Part shown: positions 16,501 to 24,434 of the stretch, in pieces
How positions within the stretch are numbered: position 1 is the stretch's first letter
Layout: every line of letters begins with the position of its first letter
The notes under the pieces: model-generated
What the model saw: only the letters and a program-made list of their open reading frames with translations
What the model was told of the DNA's origin: nothing
Databases searched by the model: none
Program-made: the position numbers and the translations under genes
From: Oscillospiraceae bacterium
GTDB taxonomy: Bacteria > Bacillota > Clostridia > Oscillospirales > CAG-272
Assembly: GCA_015065205.1 (NCBI GenBank)
Contig: SVQS01000003.1
Span: 1 to 33,452 of the forward strand
Direction of reading: 5' to 3'
DNA: 33,452 nt

Positions 16501-18760
16501 CGTGACTGCTATTGCATCGACTTACTACGAAAAGGGGAAGCAGATCTCCGCCCACGATTCTTACAAGGGGATTCGCAATGCCCGTAAGGTGAAAGAGTTC
16601 CTTGGCAAAGAGGATGAACCGAGTGCAGAGGATATAAAGATCATCGAGTACGTTTCTCATATTTATGAAGCTGTTATTCCCGTCGTTCTTGCTTCCGAGC
16701 TTAGCCGTGGCGATAGCCCCGCGACCTATACCAAGGGAATTCACGGCATCGCGCGCATTTACGGAGCAAAATATCTCTCGGAGATATTGTCCGCTATGGG
16801 TAACGATACCCTTGACAGAACCGCATATTACGGTTGGGGCGAAGCAAGTAACCGCAAAGGCTCGCTTTCCTACCTTCTTTCCGTTTGTATCCCGTCCGAC
16901 GAGGATTCTGTAGATACGCTTCGTGCGGCTCTTTCGGGGAAGAAGATCACCACCAAGCGCTTGATCGAAGCGGCATTGTTCTCTCCCGAGTGGATACCGA
17001 TCATTGGCAAATATCTTGAGATCGATTCCTTTGAATCGGTTTGCTACTACTTTATGGCGCACATGAACGAAAGGTTCGACGACAAGCGCAAGGCGATGAT
17101 CGCAAGATTTACGCCCCTTTCGGAGGACGAATTGAATCTCGGTGCGTTTGACGTGAATTGGTTCCATTCTGCATACGATTCCATCGGAGAAAAGGAGTTT
17201 GACCTGATCTACGATGCCGCCAAGTACATTTCCGATGGTGCAAAGCATTCCCGCGCGAGAAAGTATGCGGATGCGACACTTGGCAAATTTGGTGTGGACG
17301 AGACCGAAAAGACCGTTTCCGACAAACGAAACAAAGACCTTTTGATGGCGTATGCACTCATACCGCTTTCGGGCGAAGACGATATTTGCCGCCGCTATCT
17401 TTATATCCAAAGATTCCGCAAGGAAAGCCGTCAGTTCGGTTCACAACGTGTAGCAAGCGAAGGGAAAGCTGTTGAAATGGCGCTTACCAACCTCGCGATC
17501 AACGCGGGATATTCCGATACGATGCGTCTCACCTTGCGTATGGAGACCAAGGTCATCGACGACAGCCGAGCACTTCTTGAAGAACAGATAATCGAGGGGG
17601 TATCCTTAAAGATAACACTTGATGAAAACGGCAAGGCAAGTCTTGTTTGTGCAAAGGACGGCAAGACGCTCAAGAGCGTTCCCGCAAAGCTGAAAAAGAA
17701 TGAAACCGTTGTGGCTCTTACCGATATGGTCAAAACGCTCACCGAGCAGTACAGACGCACACGGGTGATGCTTGAGAGAGCAATGGAAGACAGCACCATC
17801 TTTACCTTTGGTGAGCTTTCAGCACTGTCGGCGCATCCCGTGGTTTATCCGATGCTCAAAAATCTCGTGCTGATCAGCGGCGATGCCGTTGGCTTCCTTG
17901 CCGACAACGGACTTGTGAATGATAATGGAACGATACAGCCTCTTGACGATAGTGCGAAAATCAAGATCGCCCATCCGTTTGATCTTTACAGCAAGAGCTG
18001 TTGGAGAGATTATCAAAAGTATCTCTTTCAAAACAAGATCGCACAGCCCTTCCGCCAAGTATTCCGCGAGTTGTATGTCAAGACGGCAGAAGAAATGGAT
18101 ATGTTCCATTCTCTCAGATATGCCGGCAATCAGATACAGCCCGCCAAAACAGTCGGTGCGCTTAAGAGCCGCCGTTGGGTAGCGGATATTGAGGACGGTC
18201 TGCAAAAGGTTTATTACAAAGAGAACATTGTGGCGCAGATCTATGCGCTTGCCGATTGGTTCTCGCCTGCGGATATTGAAGCTCCCACGCTTGAATGGGT
18301 GTGCTTTACCAACCGAAAGACAGGTGAAGAGATCAAGATCGCGGATATTCCCGACATCGTATTCTCCGAGGTCATGCGCGACGTTGATCTCGCAGTCAGC
18401 GTAGCGCACGCAGGCGGTGTCGATCCCGAAACAAGCCACTCCACAATCGAGATGCGTGCGGCTATTCTTTCCTTTGTTCTGCCTATGTTCCGCATAGCAA
18501 ACGTCAAGGTAGAAGGTCATCACGCCATCGTGGACGGCAAGCTTGCAGAGTATTCGATCCACCTCGGAAGCGGTGTCGTGCATCAGATTGGTGCTGCAAT
18601 GATCCCCGTCCTGCCCGTCCATTCACAGCATAGAGGAAAGATATTCCTGCCTTTTGTGGATGACGATCCCAAGACAGCCGAGATCATATCCAAGGTTCTT
18701 TTGTTTGCAGAGGATGATAAGATCAAGGATCCTATGATATTGTCAAATATCAGTAAGTGA
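13511..18760 (+). CDS. Giant DUF4132 / MolR(YehI)-family protein, 1749 aa, with HEAT-like central region
   Basis: C-terminus QPFRQVFRELYVKTAEE...YAGNQIQPAKTVGALKSRRW and AHAGGVDPETSHSTIEMRAAIL...YSIHLGSGVVHQIG...VHSQHRGKIFLPFVDDDPKTAEIISKVLLFAEDDKIKDPMIL is typical of DUF4132 proteins; AAGGAGG RBS. Confidence 0.85.
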   Translation: MADNVSEKYEAMMKKKKLAEAYAEKFRKREELLKEKLSKGQYDFFKNQGQFLDQTIYSNLVTAMRNPSTVPSEYVSKKLGWLFDFAIPSREKDVILYFADRLQEYPYSDSYSRRSFRAKGNGAYASKLAYMIRQYGNANMNVVDEPLDKIITGEVSEQAKAYLDGYAWRGCGYTGWQVAYALDHHNSKVEEAVRRILTEENGSGMMTNELIRGVVFSHRSDFHELLGKLLLAARLQEGLRQVICENADYGTKACFLTILKVIAEDNLIRFSSVKRAVGTWLGILTEEARDLDRVSEKSVRLIIDCLEDENARKKHLASEDAMKIYIALWSYGLDDIDDAIQKIVQIANNGSIHQLLVAGYFVANLDLPYLSNQIAKIVLKKHYDKDEVLAVWLPCFMPTRVSALWNAIRNEQPIEYNTWFDSKAEIHEHYQLIKELYSAFSGKTKTFSPCVFPWYEAKIAKSDFAELLCTLTALLGDNEKIDEACGLIKECDSNQRQTYFYALLHNPKTPLQRKTVLEGLVDRETYTRKSAYTIVSQMKLSADEYHSIEEYLRFKGADIRKNVIELLLRQNDSELTACIGRLLENSKEEVRLGGLDMLLQLKKDAKRHKITESFASILSQRAKADDLPSKEKILLDSLVPAKAETKTEAVKLFCAEDKYLPVEFDAEYTELCAKTFAEYFPDSKLPELIRGKKRGMNFFDKIKSALTDPVACKSATVAAMDILSLSKLIDEHKRDPFVNSWGETVLFGNVPPHSPHLEDKDGKFVFAELWDEWKKTNGITNARLVRALVLFKAYRKKTHFSVTCAETIRTVFGAGFERGENLPYPAIIAMILSHLLDCVPKEELSQLASAIAIWFIGCVPDNMVMIHAPTQEKLPMQLEMAHLLAHAQLYQIYKWLKCENNADLKNTFPLAVASAERCVAAFKKIPKEETKIGNSYYYIGDSRIRVLHEPHESMYGSRNPLVGVNAYLFAAYQGIITKAQLFEFLLDADNLRESMETVTAIASTYYEKGKQISAHDSYKGIRNARKVKEFLGKEDEPSAEDIKIIEYVSHIYEAVIPVVLASELSRGDSPATYTKGIHGIARIYGAKYLSEILSAMGNDTLDRTAYYGWGEASNRKGSLSYLLSVCIPSDEDSVDTLRAALSGKKITTKRLIEAALFSPEWIPIIGKYLEIDSFESVCYYFMAHMNERFDDKRKAMIARFTPLSEDELNLGAFDVNWFHSAYDSIGEKEFDLIYDAAKYISDGAKHSRARKYADATLGKFGVDETEKTVSDKRNKDLLMAYALIPLSGEDDICRRYLYIQRFRKESRQFGSQRVASEGKAVEMALTNLAINAGYSDTMRLTLRMETKVIDDSRALLEEQIIEGVSLKITLDENGKASLVCAKDGKTLKSVPAKLKKNETVVALTDMVKTLTEQYRRTRVMLERAMEDSTIFTFGELSALSAHPVVYPMLKNLVLISGDAVGFLADNGLVNDNGTIQPLDDSAKIKIAHPFDLYSKSCWRDYQKYLFQNKIAQPFRQVFRELYVKTAEEMDMFHSLRYAGNQIQPAKTVGALKSRRWVADIEDGLQKVYYKENIVAQIYALADWFSPADIEAPTLEWVCFTNRKTGEEIKIADIPDIVFSEVMRDVDLAVSVAHAGGVDPETSHSTIEMRAAILSFVLPMFRIANVKVEGHHAIVDGKLAEYSIHLGSGVVHQIGAAMIPVLPVHSQHRGKIFLPFVDDDPKTAEIISKVLLFAEDDKIKDPMILSNISK

Positions 18761-18856
18761 TTGAGGCATATTGAGCTTGAACGACTTACATAGGTTAGTT
18801 GATATCAGTAGAATGTCAATTTTTACGAAAGTTAAAATTGTTTGATAAGTCAACAG

Positions 18857-18892
18857 ACCCCCGAGGCAAATTTTGCGCTTCGGGGGTTCTTT
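18857..18892 (+). terminator. Terminator of the DUF4132 cassette
   Basis: ACCCCCGAGGCAAATTTTGCGCTTCGGGGGT followed by TCTTT. Confidence 0.75.
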
Positions 18893-19007
18893 GTAAAAAG
18901 GAAAAGTTTTCAAGATAAAAAGTCTTGTTTCAAAAATAGATGTAAGTTAACATTGAAGGGGCAAGTTTCTAACAAAGACAAAAACATCCGTTTTTATGCT
19001 TTATAAA

Positions 19008-19137
19008 CTTGTTAGCGATTAAATTAAACCTAAAAATAACGCATTTTCAGAAAAACAAATCTTGTTAGCGAATAAATTAGACCTGAAATGCTTAAAATTG
19101 CTCAAAAACACCGCAATCTGTTAGCGATGAAATTAGA
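19008..19137 (-). repeat. Right repeat block: three ~21-nt copies in inverted orientation relative to the left block
   Basis: CTTGTTAGCGATTAAATTAAA (19008-19028), CTTGTTAGCGAATAAATTAGA (19061-19081), TCTGTTAGCGATGAAATTAGA (19117-19137). Confidence 0.88.
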
Positions 19138-19161
19138 CTGTGACAGTAATTGAAAGAGAAT

Positions 19162-19235
19162 GCAGGGGGGGAACTTTTTTCCAAAAAGTTCCCCCCCTGC
19201 ACCTCCTTCAAAAACTTTTGCACAAAAGGGAAGGA
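19162..19235 (-). repeat. Intergenic repeat family A, copy 3 (inverted)
   Basis: Palindrome GCAGGGGGGGAACTTTTT-TCC-AAAAAGTTCCCCCCCTGC (19162-19200), then CACCTCCTTCAAAAACTTTTGCAC, the reverse complement of the copy 1/2 lead-in. Confidence 0.7.
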
Positions 19236-19286
19236 GAAGCCGTCGGTTCACAAACAGACGGAACGTCAGACAAATTCGGATAGGAA

Positions 19287-19324
19287 AACCGCCCCAAGAA
19301 GCCGCGTGGCTTCTTGGGGCGGTT
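19287..19324 (-). terminator. Terminator of the alpha/beta-hydrolase gene
   Basis: 17-bp stem AACCGCCCCAAGAAGCC-GCGT-GGCTTCTTGGGGCGGTT; T-rich on the minus strand. Confidence 0.8.
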
Positions 19325-19332
19325 GGGCTTTA

Positions 19333-21114
19333 TCAGCCGGTCAATGTGTTCGTTACGGTTAGTATACAAGCCGTAATCGCCATAATGATACCGCCGATGT
19401 AGGGGTTTTTCGTTTTCTTGTAAATGGTGTGGCTGATGAGAACCGACAAGGGAAGAATCACTACGATGGGGAAGAGCCAAATGCCCATAATGCCGGTAAT
19501 GGGGTCCAGCACCATCTTGCCCGTAATAAAGAACTTGGTGTATTGGATCGCGATCATCGTTGCAGGGCCGATGAAGACCCAGAACATTTGTGACAGAACA
19601 GAGGAGCGTTTGGTGTAGGTATAGCAGTTTGTGCATACGCTGGTTGCAATGTAGTAAACAAGCCAAAAGGGCAGGAAGCAAAGAACCTTAACCAGATGTT
19701 TTGCTTCAAACGCTCTGATGGTCGCAAAGCACCAGAGTCTGTAGTCGGTCAAGAAGAAGTAATCTGACAGGAATACCAAGAGGAATGCCGAAGTGACCAC
19801 CGCAAGTGCGAGAACGATGGTACGGAACATCATTCCCTTGCCAAGCTTCGCGCCTCTCTCATAGCGGTCGATGAAGGTGTGTTTTCTGATCTTGCGAATG
19901 GTGCCTATGGTAAACAGACCGCAAAGCAGCGACCACGCACCGATTGCAAAGGAGCCGCCTTGGTTCCAGATAGCAATTAGCATAGAGCCGACAAAGCCGA
20001 TAATAAAGCCAATAAAGTAGAAGGGAATGCTCCATACTGCACCCCAGAAGCTTCTACGGCGAGCCTTCTTTTTAGCAACATCCTCAAGCGCCGGCCAAGG
20101 GGTAACGGGAGCCTCTGCCTTCAGGACGGCAAAGTAGGGCAGGTTCAAGAGGGCAAAGGTAGCGGCGACCACAAACATAAAGAAGCCAACAATGCCCAAA
20201 GCATTGAATGCCGCCTTGAATTGCCAAATCTGATTGGTATGCTCCAAGGAGATGGGAGCACCTAACGCACGGTAAAAGAAATCGGTGCTAAAGCTGACAA
20301 CGTCACCCGAAAAATGCGCCCATGGGTGCGTAATTGCGGGATTGTAGATTGCGCGAATGGCGGTTTCACCATCTATTTTTTGCGCGTAGAACTCACCTGC
20401 GGTGCGCTTTTCAAGCCCCGTGGGGTCAACACCGAAGTGCAGGAAGGATTGCGCGGTAACTTGATCGATGTATTCACGGGGCGGGTTACCGTCCACACGG
20501 TGGAAGAATTCGTCGTATTGACAAGCAACGATGGCGGCATCTCTTGTGCCGAATTGGTTGTAGAAGTTGCCGTCCTCATCATAATACACTGCATCGTTGG
20601 AAACGAGCAGAGCGGCGGCAATGAGACCTTCACTGTCTTGTAATACGGCCTCGCGGCAGGCAAGAGCACCGTTGGAGTGTCCGGTTACGCCGATTTTGGT
20701 CGTATCAACAAAGGGGAGAGAGGCAACGTACTTTACGCCGTCGTAAAGTCCGTTGGCGTTGTTTTCGTCATCCCACCAGGTGTTTGATTCGATTGCTTCC
20801 GAGTCGCCGTGGCCGTACATACTAATGGCGAGCACAACGTATCCGCGGCGGGCATACTCAACGTAGTTGAGGTCCTGCATCTCGCGGTTGTTGTACCAAC
20901 CGTGGCTGACTACGATGGCGGGGGCTTTGTTTTCCGGAGTGGCTGTTTCGGGAACGAGCAAGAGGGCGTCGAGCTCGTGGCCGCTGTTTGTTACAAATGT
21001 CATATCGTGATATTCCACCCGCCCAAAGTCGGATTGGAAGATGCACGCTCCAAGAGAACTGATCAGGCATACGATCAAAGAAATGATAACGAGGGACTTT
21101 GCTTTCAATTTCAT
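19333..21114 (-). CDS. Secreted/membrane alpha/beta hydrolase fused to a polytopic C-terminal membrane domain
   Basis: VVSHGWYNNREMQDLNYVEYARRGYVVLAISMYGHGDS, GVTGHSNGALACREA nucleophile elbow, then several TM helices. Start trimmed to MKLKAKSL (21114), preceded by AAAGGAGCTCCCCCT. Confidence 0.8.
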   Translation of the reverse strand: MKLKAKSLVIISLIVCLISSLGACIFQSDFGRVEYHDMTFVTNSGHELDALLLVPETATPENKAPAIVVSHGWYNNREMQDLNYVEYARRGYVVLAISMYGHGDSEAIESNTWWDDENNANGLYDGVKYVASLPFVDTTKIGVTGHSNGALACREAVLQDSEGLIAAALLVSNDAVYYDEDGNFYNQFGTRDAAIVACQYDEFFHRVDGNPPREYIDQVTAQSFLHFGVDPTGLEKRTAGEFYAQKIDGETAIRAIYNPAITHPWAHFSGDVVSFSTDFFYRALGAPISLEHTNQIWQFKAAFNALGIVGFFMFVVAATFALLNLPYFAVLKAEAPVTPWPALEDVAKKKARRRSFWGAVWSIPFYFIGFIIGFVGSMLIAIWNQGGSFAIGAWSLLCGLFTIGTIRKIRKHTFIDRYERGAKLGKGMMFRTIVLALAVVTSAFLLVFLSDYFFLTDYRLWCFATIRAFEAKHLVKVLCFLPFWLVYYIATSVCTNCYTYTKRSSVLSQMFWVFIGPATMIAIQYTKFFITGKMVLDPITGIMGIWLFPIVVILPLSVLISHTIYKKTKNPYIGGIIMAITACILTVTNTLTG

Positions 21115-21227
21115 AGGGGGAGCTCCTTTCGGTTTTTTAATTTGGGGTCGCAGTTCTATTATATCATGAAATATATGGGATTGCAACAGAAAATGGGCAA
21201 TACGCTGTGCAAGTTTGTATTTTTATC

Positions 21228-21256
21228 TTGCAATCTATCAAGATTTCTGTTATAAT
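21228..21256 (+). promoter_or_regulatory. Sigma-A type promoter
   Basis: TTGCAA (21228-21233), 17-nt spacer, TATAAT (21251-21256). Confidence 0.65.
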
Positions 21257-21287
21257 GAGAAAAACCGACCGAAAGGAGCGTTTTGAT

Positions 21288-21833
21288 ATGACGGTATTTG
21301 AAAGAGAATTGAAAATCATTCGCAAAGAAATCATCAAACATATTGTTTTGGCGTGTGTTTCTGCTATTCCGGGATTGATACTTGCAGTGTTCGCTTTTGG
21401 AAAAGCATCTCCGTTACCTATGCTCATTATATCGCTCGTTTTCTTCGTGCCTGCTGCCGTATTATTGAGCGGTGCTATGAAACGTAAGAGCATACATAAA
21501 CAATATGCAAGCATTCAAAATACGCAAAAGTTTTACGATGTAAACTTGAAAAATCCAAAGGTGAAATTTCTTCTTGTCTCGCAAGGAAGACAGTCGTTTT
21601 CAAGGTCTTTGTTGGGTGTTGTGCTGATTGGCGAGAACCAAAATCGCTATTATTACATTTTGCCCGAGACTGTTTTGTTAAATTGGGAAAGCCTTGTTTT
21701 GGCACAGAACAAAATAAAAGAAAGATTCAACCGCGAAATTTGCATTCAATGCTACGAGAACACCAACGTGATTCGCTCTGTTGAAAAGGATGTTCATTTC
21801 TTGCGTTTTCATCGTGGTAAGCTGTGTGACTAA
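21288..21833 (+). CDS. Uncharacterised membrane protein with two predicted TM helices
   Basis: MTVFERELKIIRKEI...; hydrophobic segments IVLACVSAIPGLILAVFAFG and MLIISLVFFVPAAVLLSGA; GAAAGGAG RBS. Confidence 0.7.
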   Translation: MTVFERELKIIRKEIIKHIVLACVSAIPGLILAVFAFGKASPLPMLIISLVFFVPAAVLLSGAMKRKSIHKQYASIQNTQKFYDVNLKNPKVKFLLVSQGRQSFSRSLLGVVLIGENQNRYYYILPETVLLNWESLVLAQNKIKERFNREICIQCYENTNVIRSVEKDVHFLRFHRGKLCD

Positions 21834-21929
21834 TGGGGCTATACCTACAAGCTTTTGCACAAAAAGGGATTTGAAGATACAGATAGACACAAAGGGATAG
21901 CGCATTTGCTATTCCTTTGGTTTTTTGTA

Positions 21930-22113
21930 CGCAAACAACTTTCCTAGCGCGTGGGGTCTCGGTGGTGCCCACGCGCTCGCGACAGCAAAGCGCGTCGTAT
22001 GGCGCGCGTCAACTGTCTGTTAGCACACTAACGACTTGTTTTTATAGACCCCTTTGTGCGAGAGTTTTTGGGAGGGGTGTGGGGAGACCTTTTTGCAAAA
22101 AGGTCTCCCCACA
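21930..22113 (+). repeat. Intergenic repeat family A, copy 2, ending in a 36-nt perfect palindrome
   Basis: TGTGGGGAGACCTTTTTG|CAAAAAGGTCTCCCCACA (22078-22113) preceded by GTTTTTGGGAGGGG. Confidence 0.75.
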
Positions 22114-22170
22114 ATAACGCATCCCACATCGCAAATTTATATATTTCATATATAAAACTTTCAAAAAGGG

Positions 22171-22199
22171 TTGACTTTTATTTTGAAATGCGGTAAAAT
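22171..22199 (+). promoter_or_regulatory. Sigma-A type promoter for the yicC-rlmN operon
   Basis: TTGACT (22171-22176), 17-nt spacer, TAAAAT (22194-22199). Confidence 0.6.
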
Positions 22200-22235
22200 A
22201 ATAATGTATAGGCTTTTTTGGAAAGGAGTTTTGGT

Positions 22236-23123
22236 ATGATCCGCAGTATGACAGGATTCGGCCGCTGCCGTGCGACGGTAGAGGGTTTGGATATTACGGT
22301 TGAGATCAAGTCGGTCAACAGCCGCTTTTTGGATTGTACCGCCAAGATCAGCCGCGCCTACGGATATCTCGAGGAGCGCATCAAGCCCTACCTGATGAGC
22401 CGCGGTGTGACGCGCGGAAAGGTGGACGTTTGGATCTCGGTGGAAGTGATGGATTCGGGCAGTGTGCAGATCACGGCTGACGAAGGGTACTTGCAAGGGT
22501 ATCTTGAGGCTCTTTACACTCTGCGCGACAAATACGGCTTGCGCGATGACATCTCTGTAATGACGGTTGCGCGCAATCACGATATCTTCCAAATCAAAAA
22601 GCCCGAAGAGGACATTGAGCGCGATTGGGAAAGAGTTTTGACGGTTCTTGCAAAGGCTGTCGATACATTCCTTTCTGTTCGCGAGCGCGAGGGTGAGCGA
22701 CTTGCCGAAGATCTGCGAGGCAAAATGCAGAACATCAAGACGGCAACCGCACGCATTGAAGAGCTTTCCGAGGCTGATGTTTCTACTTATCGTGAAAGAC
22801 TTGCCGAGAGAATCCGCGAGGCGCTCAACGATAATCAGATCACGCCCGATGAAAATCGCCTTTTGACCGAGTGTGCCATTCACGCCGACAAGGTTGCTGT
22901 TGACGAAGAAATGGTTCGTTTGCGCACACACTTTGGCGCATTTGAGGAGATCCTTTCCTCGGGTGAGCCTGTCGGTCGAAAGCTCGATTTTTTGATGCAA
23001 GAAATGAACCGCGAGATCAACACCACAGGCTCCAAATGCTCCGATGCACAAATTGCGCATCTGGTGGTGGACGTCAAGTGCGAGCTTGAAAAGATCCGCG
23101 AGCAGATACAGAATCTGGAGTAA
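22236..23123 (+). CDS. yicC: YicC/YloC family endoribonuclease
   Basis: [10 protein letters not shown]...[12 protein letters not shown]...[16 protein letters not shown]...[27 protein letters not shown]. Confidence 0.93.
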   Translation: MIRSMTGFGRCRATVEGLDITVEIKSVNSRFLDCTAKISRAYGYLEERIKPYLMSRGVTRGKVDVWISVEVMDSGSVQITADEGYLQGYLEALYTLRDKYGLRDDISVMTVARNHDIFQIKKPEEDIERDWERVLTVLAKAVDTFLSVREREGERLAEDLRGKMQNIKTATARIEELSEADVSTYRERLAERIREALNDNQITPDENRLLTECAIHADKVAVDEEMVRLRTHFGAFEEILSSGEPVGRKLDFLMQEMNREINTTGSKCSDAQIAHLVVDVKCELEKIREQIQNLE

Positions 23124-23143
23124 TTCCAAAGGAGTGGCAAAAG

Positions 23144-23419
23144 ATGAGATTTATTAACGTCGGCTTTGGCAATATGGTGGCAGCCGAGCGCATCACCATT
23201 CTCGCAAGCCCCGATTCCGCGCCTATGAAACGCCTTGTGCAGGATGCAAAGGACGATGGCAGAGCCATTGACGTCACCTGCGGTCGTCGCACACGCGCCA
23301 TTATCATTACCGATTCGGAGCACGTCGTTCTGTCGGCTCTGCAACCCGAAACCATTGCCAACCGCTTGGAAAACAACACCGCTGATGAGGATACTCTCGA
23401 TGCGGAAAGCGACAACTAA
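23144..23419 (+). CDS. remA: DUF370/RemA family regulator
   Basis: [56 protein letters not shown]; canonical position between yicC and gmk. Confidence 0.9.
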   Translation: MRFINVGFGNMVAAERITILASPDSAPMKRLVQDAKDDGRAIDVTCGRRTRAIIITDSEHVVLSALQPETIANRLENNTADEDTLDAESDN

Positions 23420-23432
23420 AAGGAGACGGACG

Positions 23433-24035
23433 ATGCAAAAAGGATTGTTGATTGTTATCTCCGCGCCCTCGGGTAGCGGAAAGAGCACGGTGCGCGAGGA
23501 GCTGATGCGCCGTGAGAATTTTGCTTATTCGGTATCTGCCACCACGCGTCCCCCCAGAGCGGGAGAGGTGAACGGTGTGGACTACTGGTTCGTCACCCGT
23601 GAGCAATTTGAAGAAAAGATCAAAAACGGCGATATGCTGGAGCACGCCATATACAACGGCAACTACTACGGCACCCCTCTGCGTGAGGCTTTGCGAGTTG
23701 TCGAGTCGGGACGCAACCTGCTTCTTGAAATCGAGGTTGAGGGTGCGATGAACATCAAGCGCCAATATCCTGAGGCAGTTCTTATTATGCTGCTGCCGCC
23801 CTCTTTCTCCGAACAGGAGAGAAGACTACGCTCTCGCGGAACCGAGACCGACGAGGTCATTGCGGGGCGCCTGAAGCAGACTTATGAGGAAATGACCTAT
23901 TTTGACAGATACGATTATTTTGTTGTCAACGAAACCGTTGATAAATGTGCTGACGATATTCAAGACATCGTTCACGCAGAAAAGTGGGCGGTCAAGCGCC
24001 ACCTTGAGGTTCCCTCTACCTATTTTGAGGCTTAA
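23433..24035 (+). CDS. gmk: Guanylate kinase
   Basis: MQKGLLIVISAPSGSGKSTVREEL, VSATTRPPRAGEVNGVDYWFV. Start trimmed to 23433. Confidence 0.96.
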   Translation: MQKGLLIVISAPSGSGKSTVREELMRRENFAYSVSATTRPPRAGEVNGVDYWFVTREQFEEKIKNGDMLEHAIYNGNYYGTPLREALRVVESGRNLLLEIEVEGAMNIKRQYPEAVLIMLLPPSFSEQERRLRSRGTETDEVIAGRLKQTYEEMTYFDRYDYFVVNETVDKCADDIQDIVHAEKWAVKRHLEVPSTYFEA

Positions 24036-24076
24036 TACATCAAACGCAAATTTTGCACAAGCAAGGAGATAAAATT

Positions 24077-24421
24077 ATGCTACACCCTACCATTGAAGAA
24101 TTGACGAAGGGCGAATACAACCGCTACGAGCTGGCACTTGCCACCGCAAAGTGCGCGCGTCTTATCACCGAGGAGTACGTTCGTCAGCATGATGCTGCCG
24201 AAAAGTCCATCACCGGTAACAAGGAGACCGACCGTCCTTTGAATACTATGATCGACCGCGAGCTGCGCGACGAAAAGGCTGTTCACGTAGCCGTTAACCG
24301 TCTGTATGCCGGCGAGTATGTGATCGATATGAACGCAAACGAAGCCACCGAAGCTGAAGAAGAGACACAAGAAGCAGTGGCTGATGAACAAGCAGAGGAC
24401 TTTTTGTCCGATGCTGAGTAA
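24077..24421 (+). CDS. rpoZ: DNA-directed RNA polymerase omega subunit
   Basis: MLHPTIEELTKGEYNRYELALATAKCARLITEEYVRQ; position between gmk and priA; acidic C-terminal tail. Confidence 0.88.
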   Translation: MLHPTIEELTKGEYNRYELALATAKCARLITEEYVRQHDAAEKSITGNKETDRPLNTMIDRELRDEKAVHVAVNRLYAGEYVIDMNANEATEAEEETQEAVADEQAEDFLSDAE

Positions 24422-24434
24422 GTAGGAGATACAC

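Noticed and set aside
16481-17410. Minus-strand ORFs (309 aa here, others at 17819-18622 and 15145-15885) inside the DUF4132 gene
   Set aside because: All overlap the 1749-aa reading frame, which has strong family motifs; considered as possible antisense toxins but no supporting features were seen.
19008-19137. CRISPR-like array (21-nt repeats with 32- and 35-nt spacers)
   Set aside because: Only three degenerate copies, no cas genes in the window, repeat not typical of CRISPR, and the same unit occurs as a near-tandem array at 12697-12801. Treated as a dispersed repeat.
22161-23129. 322-aa minus-strand ORF
   Set aside because: Antisense to yicC; low-information composition.
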